A DNA stretch of 8,898 nt from Pseudomonadota bacterium. Its GTDB lineage: Bacteria; Pseudomonadota; Gammaproteobacteria; Burkholderiales; Burkholderiaceae_B. The notes below the pieces were generated by a model. The model searched no databases, was not told the DNA's origin, and saw only the letters and a program-made list of their open reading frames with translations. Of the stretch, positions 1 to 4,764 are shown in pieces; the stretch's first letter is position 1; every line of letters begins with the position of its first letter. The position numbers and the translations under genes are program-made. The DNA lies in contig JAEYVD010000451.1 of assembly GCA_023432075.1 (NCBI GenBank), positions 1 through 8,898 of the forward strand. The letters are read 5' to 3'.

Positions 1-308
1 ATGGCAAATGGGTTGAACTGGCGAAGCGCCCCGTCGGGCGTCACCTCATAGGCCTGCCACTCTTGTTTGTCGAGCAGCACATAGAGATACCCTTCACGCA
101 GGGTACGCGGCTGGTCGAGCCGCATCGGCACGGCAGCCAGATCGCCGCCGCCGGCAAGCGGCCGCTTTGATGTGGCAGTGGGCGTGGGCGCATAGGCCGC
201 ACGCAATGGAAGAATCGGCAGCCCAGTGCGTTCGCAGGCGTTGCATGTGCCCGTAGGGTTGGGTAGCGCTTGGCGGATCGCTAGGCCCAGGGTCTTGCTG
301 ACGCTCAT
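1..308 (-). CDS. T6SS effector, VasX / BTH_I2691-type, N-terminal part (runs off left edge)
   Basis: The first 102 codons are visible, starting at ATG 308-306; the frame stays open to the window edge. The start is set by an AAGGA ribosome-binding site at 313-317 and an in-frame TGA eight codons upstream. Near the N-terminus is a C-x2-C pair (C22, C25) followed by GLPILPLR (29-36), and then TLREGYLYVLLD (69-80) and W84-x2-Y87-x5-G93-x4-F98. This cysteine pair, the 'GLPILP(L/V)R' strand and the 'LR.GYLYV.D...W..Y.V...G.L..F' block are typical of the N-terminal region of VasX-like T6SS effectors (BTH_I2691 family), which are large proteins delivered into rival cells, with a membrane-disrupting C-terminal half in VasX. 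Only the N-terminal region is visible, so the toxic activity cannot be judged. No vgrG or adaptor gene lies upstream; partners and immunity gene would be beyond the left edge. By hand count 29 of 102 codons end in A or T, against 10 of the first 100 in the GMC gene. The family call is by recall, not by search. Confidence 0.82.
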   Translation of the reverse strand, partial: MSVSKTLGLAIRQALPNPTGTCNACERTGLPILPLRAAYAPTPTATSKRPLAGGGDLAAVPMRLDQPRTLREGYLYVLLDKQEWQAYEVTPDGALRQFNPFA

Positions 309-312
309 AAGT

Positions 313-317
313 TCCTT
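313..317 (-). promoter_or_regulatory. Ribosome-binding site of the T6SS effector gene
   Basis: AAGGA on the minus strand, four bases before ATG 308-306. It decides this start: the only in-frame codons between the upstream TGA and the ATG are non-ATG. Confidence 0.7.
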
Positions 318-363
318 TGTTTGGCGCAGTCAGGCCGTATTCGGTGATGACCTCTCGCCTCAA

Positions 364-379
364 TGCAAACGCTGTGCCA
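364..379 (-). promoter_or_regulatory. Sigma-54 (RpoN) -24/-12 promoter for the T6SS effector
   Basis: The minus strand reads TGGCACAGCGTTTGCA. Against the consensus TGGCACGRNNNTTGCW only position 7 differs (A for G), and the invariant GG-N10-GC spacing is exact. Transcription would start near 353, giving a leader of about 45 bases before the ATG at 308. The orientation points at the effector gene. No convincing sigma-70 hexamer pair was found between 309 and 480 on this strand. Sigma-54 control is known for VasX-bearing T6SS clusters in Vibrio cholerae through the activator VasH, so the match is biologically coherent. Use in vivo is inferred. Confidence 0.72.
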
Positions 380-410
380 GCTCGGTTGCGTCGTTTCCGT
401 TGTCCTTTCT

Positions 411-423
411 TATCAACTGCTTA
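411..423 (+). promoter_or_regulatory. Putative IHF-binding site
   Basis: TATCAACTGCTTA is an exact match to the IHF consensus WATCAANNNNTTR. It sits about 58-70 bases upstream of the start point predicted from the sigma-54 element at 364-379, between that element and the palindrome at 490-521. This is where IHF bends DNA to bring a distant activator to sigma-54 RNA polymerase. A 13-bp degenerate match alone can arise by chance; its position gives it weight. Confidence 0.55.
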
Positions 424-489
424 GGCGTGTTCCGCCGCCAGGCGTGGCGATCTCAATCTCGTCGCAACAGCGAAAGTGTTTTTTTCAAT

Positions 490-521
490 GGATGTTCGGG
501 CCATTCGTGGCCCGAACATCC
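490..521. promoter_or_regulatory. Perfect 14-bp-arm palindrome; candidate upstream activator site
   Basis: Left arm GGATGTTCGGGCCA (490-503), spacer TTCG, right arm TGGCCCGAACATCC (508-521), with no mismatch. A run of seven T (479-485) lies to its left and AAAA (533-536) to its right, giving weak further symmetry (GTGTTTT...AAAACAC). On the minus strand the hairpin is followed by an A-run, and on the plus strand by TTAATGATTTG, so neither direction gives a normal rho-independent terminator. It lies about 137-168 bases upstream of the predicted sigma-54 start, the usual range for an enhancer-binding-protein site. Alternatives are a structured RNA element or a secondary barrier to iclR read-through. 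Confidence 0.5.
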
Positions 522-541
522 TTAATGATTTGAAAACACAC

Positions 542-590
542 AAAAAAAATCGGGCCAACTTTGGCCCGGGTGAGCCAAAGTTGGCCTGAT
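542..590 (-). terminator. Rho-independent terminator of the iclR gene
   Basis: A 17-bp stem (549-565 with 574-590; one mismatch at 552/587) encloses an 8-base loop (566-573). On the minus strand it is followed directly by a run of T (A-run 542-549 on the plus strand). It begins about 37 bases after the iclR stop codon and would insulate the effector promoter from iclR transcription. Confidence 0.88.
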
Positions 591-626
591 CAACCTTCTT
601 TAAGCGGACGACGAGAAGATGGTGCC

Positions 627-1481
627 CTAACCGCCCGGCCGGTGCGCCGCCAGCACCTCGTGCAGCGACTGCGCCGCGCGCTGCAGCACGGGTACGGCAC
701 GCAGCAGATCGTCCAGCATCACGCGCGCCGTGGGCGCATGGCAGGCCACCGCCGCAACCACGCGGTCTTCGCCGTCGTGCACCGGCACCGCCACCGCGCT
801 CATGCCGCGCACGAATTCCTCGTTGTCGATGCCGATGCCGCGCACGGCCAGCCGCTCCAGCTCGGCCTCAAGCCGGGCCGGGTCGGTCAGCGTGCGCGGC
901 GTGTTGCGCGTGAGCGGCAGGCGGGCCAGCACGCGGCTGCGTTCCAGGCGGTTCATCGAGGCCAGGAATAGCTTGCCGCTTGCCGTGCAGTGCATGGGCA
1001 CGTGGCTGCCCACCGCAAAAAAGAGCCGCAACGGCTCATTGGTCTCGACGCGCTCCATGTAGACGACCCGGTCGCCGTCGGGCGCGGTCAGGTTGCAGGT
1101 TTCGCCCAGGGTGCCCACCAGTTGGGTCAGCACGGCGCGGCACGCGCGGGTGAAGGCGCAGGCGCGCAGCGTGGCCAGTGCCAGCGAGGTGGCCTGCGGC
1201 CCGGGGACGAATCCGTTTTCCGTGGGCGTGGCGGCCACGAAGCCGGCGCGCTGCATGGCCGCCAAGAGGCGCATCAACGTGGTCTTGGGCATGTCGAGCC
1301 GCTGCGCAAGCTGCGCCAGCGTGGGCGGATGCTGCGCCCGCGCCAGATGATCCAGCACCAGCAACGCCCGCAACGAACGGGCGGCCTCTTGCTGCCCGCC
1401 CGCGTCATCGGACCGGCCATCGGCCTGGTCCTGCGATGCTGCACTGCGATTTTGAAACCGAAGCCGCATGTTCTGTTCCAT
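627..1481 (-). CDS. IclR-family transcriptional regulator
   Basis: A 284-residue cytoplasmic DNA-binding protein, full length for the family. A low-complexity, Gln/Asp/Ala-rich leader (1-34) precedes the winged helix-turn-helix (about 36-84: LAQLAQRLDMPKTTLMRLL, then AGFV). The effector-binding domain follows (about 100-280) and carries the family hallmarks HCTASGK (164-170) and GIGIDNEEFVRGMSAVAVP (215-233). IclR proteins bind small metabolites, often aromatic or organic acids, and act on a neighbouring, usually divergent, catabolic operon. Here that neighbour is the GMC oxidoreductase plus MHS transporter pair. ATG 1481-1479 has GGAG only two bases away; ATG at codon 5 (1469-1467) is an alternative start with little effect on the product. 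A strong terminator follows at 542-590. Family assignment is secure; ligand and target are inferred. Confidence 0.92.
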   Translation of the reverse strand: MEQNMRLRFQNRSAASQDQADGRSDDAGGQQEAARSLRALLVLDHLARAQHPPTLAQLAQRLDMPKTTLMRLLAAMQRAGFVAATPTENGFVPGPQATSLALATLRACAFTRACRAVLTQLVGTLGETCNLTAPDGDRVVYMERVETNEPLRLFFAVGSHVPMHCTASGKLFLASMNRLERSRVLARLPLTRNTPRTLTDPARLEAELERLAVRGIGIDNEEFVRGMSAVAVPVHDGEDRVVAAVACHAPTARVMLDDLLRAVPVLQRAAQSLHEVLAAHRPGG

Positions 1482-1506
1482 TTCTCCGCCCCAGCGCGTG
1501 TTGTGC

Positions 1507-1534
1507 TTTGTTCTGTGCGCGCGCTTCCTAGAAT
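1507..1534 (+). promoter_or_regulatory. Possible sigma-70 promoter of the GMC-MHS operon
   Basis: TAGAAT (1529-1534) matches five of six bases of the -10 consensus. A weak -35-like TTTGTT (1507-1512) lies 16 bases upstream. A start near 1541 would put the dyad at 1555-1567 just downstream, a position suited to repression. The -35 is poor, so this is tentative. Confidence 0.28.
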
Positions 1535-1554
1535 CGCCTCAGATGCCGGCCTGG

Positions 1555-1567
1555 TCCGCATTGCGGA
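1555..1567. promoter_or_regulatory. Candidate IclR operator (13-bp dyad)
   Basis: TCCGCATTGCGGA has two perfect 6-bp arms around a single T. It is centred in the intergenic DNA shared by the divergent regulator and oxidoreductase genes. Size and symmetry fit the short pseudo-palindromes bound by IclR dimers. A second, 10-bp GC palindrome ACCGGCCGGT lies at 1574-1583 but is less specific in DNA this GC-rich. Binding is inferred. Confidence 0.42.
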
Positions 1568-1617
1568 GTCTGCACCGGCCGGTCATGCCGAATAAATATA
1601 AGGGAGACCGCGCGGAA

Positions 1618-3279
1618 ATGTCCGATACCGTCGATTACATCGTGGTGGGCGCCGGCTCGGCCGGATGCGTGATGGCCAACCGGTTGAGCGCGGACGGCGC
1701 GCATTCGGTCTGCCTGCTGGAGGCCGGCCCGAAGGACTCCTACCCCTGGATCCATATTCCCATCGGCTACGGCAAGACGATGTTCCACAAGGTGGTGAAC
1801 TGGGGCTACTACACCGACCCGGATCCCAATATGCTGGACCGGCGCATCTACTGGCCGCGCGGCCGCACGCTGGGCGGCTCCAGTTCCATCAATGGCCTGA
1901 TCTACATCCGCGGCCAGCGCGACGACTACGACGCCTGGGCCGAAGCCGGCAACCCGGGCTGGGGCTGGGACGACTGCCTGCCCTGGTTCCGCAAGCTGGA
2001 AAACAACGATCTGGGCCCAGGCCCCACCCGCGGCACCGAGGGTCCGCTGAACGCCACGTCCGTCAAGACGCCGCATCCGCTGGTCGAAGCGCTGATCGGC
2101 GCCGCGGGCAAACTAGGCGTGCCGCGCGTCCGTGACTTCAATTCGGGCGACCAGGAAGGCGTGGGCTACTACCAACTCACCACCCGCAACGGGCGGCGCT
2201 GCTCCACGGCCGTGGCCTACCTGCGGCCCGCCCAGGACCGCCCCAACCTGCGCATCGAAACCGATGCGCACGCGATGGCCGTGCTGTTCGAAGGCAGCCG
2301 CGCCTGCGGGGTGCGCTACCGCCGCGATGGCCAGGTCCGAACGCTGCGCGCCCGGCGCGAGGTGGTGCTTTGCGCGGGCGCGCTGCAATCGCCGCAGTTG
2401 CTTCAGCTGTCCGGCATCGGCCCGGCCAGCCTGCTGCGCGAGTTCGGCATCGGCATCGTGCGCGACCTGCCCGGCGTGGGCGAGAACCTGCAGGACCATC
2501 TGCAGATCCGGCTGATCTACGAGACCACGCGCCCGATCACCACCAACGACCAGTTGCGCACGCTGCACGGCCGCCTGCGCATGGGGCTGCAATGGCTGCT
2601 GCTGCGCAGCGGTCCGCTGGCCGTGGGCATCAACCAGGGGGGCCTGTTCTGCCGTGTTGACCCGGCCAGCCGCACGCCCGACACCCAGTTTCATTTCGCC
2701 ACGCTGTCGGCCGACATGGCGGGCGGCAAGGTGCATCCGTTCTCGGGTTGCACCTATTCGGTGTGCCAGCTGCGGCCCAGCTCGCGCGGCCGCGTTCGGC
2801 TGCGCAGCACGGACCCGTTCGAGGCGCCGTCCATGCTGCCGAATTACCTGTCGACGGAGCTGGACCGCCGCATGGCGGTGGCCGCCGTCCGGTACGCGCG
2901 CCGGGTCGCCGCGACCGAGCCGCTGGCCGGCCTGATGAAGCGCGAATTCCGCCCCGGCCCGGACGTGCAGACGGACGACGAGATCCTGCACTTCTGCCGC
3001 GAGTACGGCGCCACCATCTTCCACCCTTCGGGCACCGCGAAGATGGGCCCGCGCAGCGATCCCATGGCCGTGGTCGACGAGCGCCTGCGCGTGCACGGCG
3101 TGTCGGCGCTGCGCGTGGTGGACTGCTCGATCATGCCCACGCTGGTCTCGGGCAACACCAACGCGCCGGTCGTGATGCTGGCCGAGCGCGCGGCGGATTT
3201 TATGTTGCAGGACGTGCGGCAGGCGCGCGCGCAGACCGTGCGTACACCCGCCCGGATGGAGATGACGGACCCCGGTTAG
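1618..3279 (+). CDS. GMC-family FAD-dependent oxidoreductase (choline / alcohol dehydrogenase-like)
   Basis: A 553-residue flavoprotein of the usual size for BetA/AlkJ-type GMC enzymes, which oxidise an alcohol to an aldehyde and pass electrons to the respiratory chain. The FAD-binding fold starts at the N-terminus: VVGAGSAG (9-16), with E35 in LLEAGP to bind the adenosine ribose. GMC signature 1 is GRTLGGSSSINGLIYIRG (82-99); signature 2 is GALQSPQLLQLSGIGP (254-269). The catalytic pair should be H469 in HPSGTAKMG and N515 in GNTNAP. The frame is open back to 1468, but ATG 1618 is preferred: homology begins there and GGGAG lies upstream (1602-1606, 11-base spacing). The C-terminus has a short polar tail after the last conserved helix (AERAADFML). 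It is the first gene of a likely operon with the MHS transporter, 73 bases downstream. No betaine-aldehyde dehydrogenase or other bet gene is nearby, so a specific choline role is not supported; the substrate is unknown. Confidence 0.93.
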   Translation: MSDTVDYIVVGAGSAGCVMANRLSADGAHSVCLLEAGPKDSYPWIHIPIGYGKTMFHKVVNWGYYTDPDPNMLDRRIYWPRGRTLGGSSSINGLIYIRGQRDDYDAWAEAGNPGWGWDDCLPWFRKLENNDLGPGPTRGTEGPLNATSVKTPHPLVEALIGAAGKLGVPRVRDFNSGDQEGVGYYQLTTRNGRRCSTAVAYLRPAQDRPNLRIETDAHAMAVLFEGSRACGVRYRRDGQVRTLRARREVVLCAGALQSPQLLQLSGIGPASLLREFGIGIVRDLPGVGENLQDHLQIRLIYETTRPITTNDQLRTLHGRLRMGLQWLLLRSGPLAVGINQGGLFCRVDPASRTPDTQFHFATLSADMAGGKVHPFSGCTYSVCQLRPSSRGRVRLRSTDPFEAPSMLPNYLSTELDRRMAVAAVRYARRVAATEPLAGLMKREFRPGPDVQTDDEILHFCREYGATIFHPSGTAKMGPRSDPMAVVDERLRVHGVSALRVVDCSIMPTLVSGNTNAPVVMLAERAADFMLQDVRQARAQTVRTPARMEMTDPG

Positions 3280-3352
3280 CAAACACAGATCGCAGACAGA
3301 CCCGGCCGCGGCAGCGCAGATTGTCCGGCCGACCCACCAAAGGAGACTGGAC

Positions 3353-4693
3353 ATGGCCAAGCAAAACGAAGCGGCGGTGCGCAAAGTCGTCACCGCCTCG
3401 CTGATCGGCGCCACCATCGAGTGGTACGACTTTTTCCTGTATGGCGTCGTCGCAGGCATCGTATTCAACAAGCTGTACTTTCCCACCGGCGACCCGCTGG
3501 TTTCGACCATGCTGGCCTACACGACGTTCGCCGTCGGCTTCGTGACCCGGCCGCTGGGCGGGCTGATCTTCGGGCACTTCGGCGACCGCATCGGCCGAAA
3601 GAGCATGCTGGTCATGACGCTGATGATCATGGGCATCGCCACCTTCCTGATCGGGCTGGTGCCTACGTACGAGATGATCGGCATCTGGGCGCCCATCCTG
3701 CTGCTGCTCTTGCGCGTGTTCCAGGGCATCGGGTTGGGCGGCGAATGGGGCGGCGCGGTGCTCATGGCCTATGAATATGCCCCGCCCGACAAGAAAGGCT
3801 TCTACGCATCGCTGCCGCAGATCGGGCTGGCCATTGGACTATGCCTGGCCTCGGGCACGGTGGCGCTGCTGTCCGTGCTGCTGACCGACGAGCAATTCAT
3901 GGCGTGGGGCTGGCGCGTCGCCTTCCTGGCGTCCGCCGCGATGGTGGCCGTGGGCATGTACATCCGGCTCAACATCAAGGAGACGCCGGAGTTCACGGCG
4001 GTCAAGGCGCAGAACGCCGAAAGCCGCATCCCGTTCATGGACATGATGCGCCGCTATCCGGGCAACGTCGTCAAGGGGATGGGCGCGCGCTATATCGACG
4101 GTGTGTTCTTCAACGTCTTCGGGGTGTTCTCGATCTCGTTCCTGACGCAATCGGTGCAGATCACCCGGACCGAGGCGCTGATCGGGGTGATGGCGGCGGC
4201 GCTGGTGATGTGCTTCTTCATCCCGTTCTTCGGCCGGCTGTCCGACCGCATCGGCCGCACCCGCGTGTACTTCTGGGGTTCGCTCATCACCGCCGCGGCG
4301 TCCTTCCCCGGCTTCTGGATGATGATCAACAGCGGCGGCAACGTGATGCTGATCTGGCTGGCCATCATCATTCCGTTCGGGATCCTATACGCCGCCGTGT
4401 ACGGTCCGGAGGCCGCGCTGTTCTGCGAACTCTTCGACGCCAAGGTGCGTTACACCGGCATCTCGTTCGTCTACCAGTTCTCGGGCATCTTCGCGTCCGG
4501 CATCACGCCGATCATCGCCACCGCATTGCTCAAGACGGGCGGCGGGCAGCCGTGGCTGATCTGCCTGTACGTGATGTTTGCAGGGGTCGTGTCGGCCTTC
4601 TGCGCGTGGCTGATCGGGCGCGGCAGGCAGCCGGTGGACGTGGACGACGCAAGCCAGCCGTCCATGCAGCGGGCCGGGCTGCGCAAGGCGTAG
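3353..4693 (+). CDS. MFS transporter, metabolite:H+ symporter (MHS) family
   Basis: A 446-residue inner-membrane protein with about 12 hydrophobic segments, normal length for the MHS branch (relatives ShiA, ProP, KgtP, citrate permease), which imports small organic acids or betaines with protons. Hallmarks: ASLIGATIEWYDFFLYG at the first membrane segment (15-31); loop 2-3 motif GDRIGRK (77-83); RVFQGIGLGGEWGGA in segment 4 (121-135); the half-way ETPEF (210-214); the duplicate loop motif GRLSDRIGR (294-302); and the block RYTGISFVYQFSG (366-378). The start at 3353 has a strong AAAGGAGA site (3339-3346) six bases upstream. It follows the GMC gene on the same strand with no terminator between, so co-transcription and a shared substrate or pathway are likely. 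The exact substrate cannot be read from sequence. Confidence 0.92.
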   Translation: MAKQNEAAVRKVVTASLIGATIEWYDFFLYGVVAGIVFNKLYFPTGDPLVSTMLAYTTFAVGFVTRPLGGLIFGHFGDRIGRKSMLVMTLMIMGIATFLIGLVPTYEMIGIWAPILLLLLRVFQGIGLGGEWGGAVLMAYEYAPPDKKGFYASLPQIGLAIGLCLASGTVALLSVLLTDEQFMAWGWRVAFLASAAMVAVGMYIRLNIKETPEFTAVKAQNAESRIPFMDMMRRYPGNVVKGMGARYIDGVFFNVFGVFSISFLTQSVQITRTEALIGVMAAALVMCFFIPFFGRLSDRIGRTRVYFWGSLITAAASFPGFWMMINSGGNVMLIWLAIIIPFGILYAAVYGPEAALFCELFDAKVRYTGISFVYQFSGIFASGITPIIATALLKTGGGQPWLICLYVMFAGVVSAFCAWLIGRGRQPVDVDDASQPSMQRAGLRKA

Positions 4694-4716
4694 GCCGCGG
4701 GCGGGCCGCGCTAAAA

Positions 4717-4745
4717 GGATCCGCACGGGTCACAACCGTGGATCC
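4717..4745 (-). terminator. Weak terminator-like hairpin between the convergent operons
   Basis: GGATCC (4717-4722) pairs with GGATCC (4740-4745), and ACGG (4725-4728) with CCGT (4736-4739), leaving a GC bulge and a 7-base loop. On the minus strand it is followed by TTTT (4713-4716), just past the end of the outer-membrane lipoprotein gene. The T-run is short, so function is uncertain. No better terminator for the plus-strand MHS gene was seen in 4694-4764. Confidence 0.4.
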
Positions 4746-4764
4746 GTACGGCGCCCCCCGCCGC

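Larger units (their letters stand above)
309..626. other. Non-coding region between effector start and iclR end
   Basis: No convincing gene is seen in these 318 bases; the open frames crossing it lack ribosome-binding sites and recognisable protein features. Reading leftwards it holds the iclR terminator, the perfect palindrome, an IHF-like site, a sigma-54 promoter and the effector ribosome-binding site. Base composition is visibly lower in GC than in the flanking metabolic genes. Confidence 0.7.

Noticed and set aside
94..363. 89-codon minus-strand open frame over the left edge
   Set aside because: It overlaps the effector start out of frame, has no matching protein pattern, and the other frame (1-308) has a ribosome-binding site and recognisable T6SS motifs.
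490..521. Palindrome as a plain rho-independent terminator
   Set aside because: No T-run follows on either strand; the A/T runs are on the wrong side for both directions.
226..525. 99-codon plus-strand open frame
   Set aside because: It runs antisense to the effector start and through the palindrome and promoter elements; no ribosome-binding site or protein features.
1552..1564. TGG...TTGC as a sigma-54 promoter for the GMC gene
   Set aside because: The GG and GC dinucleotides are 8 bases apart, not the required 10.
1468..1617. 50-residue N-terminal extension of the GMC protein from ATG 1468
   Set aside because: It would overlap the iclR start and the whole control region; family homology and the ribosome-binding site support ATG 1618.
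1618..3279. Assignment as betA choline dehydrogenase
   Set aside because: GMC motifs are shared by many alcohol dehydrogenases and no bet genes are adjacent, so the gene symbol is not supported.
2113..3510. 465-codon minus-strand open frame antisense to the GMC gene
   Set aside because: High-GC DNA leaves long antisense frames; the product is His/Arg/Ala-rich without domains, while the plus strand carries all GMC motifs.
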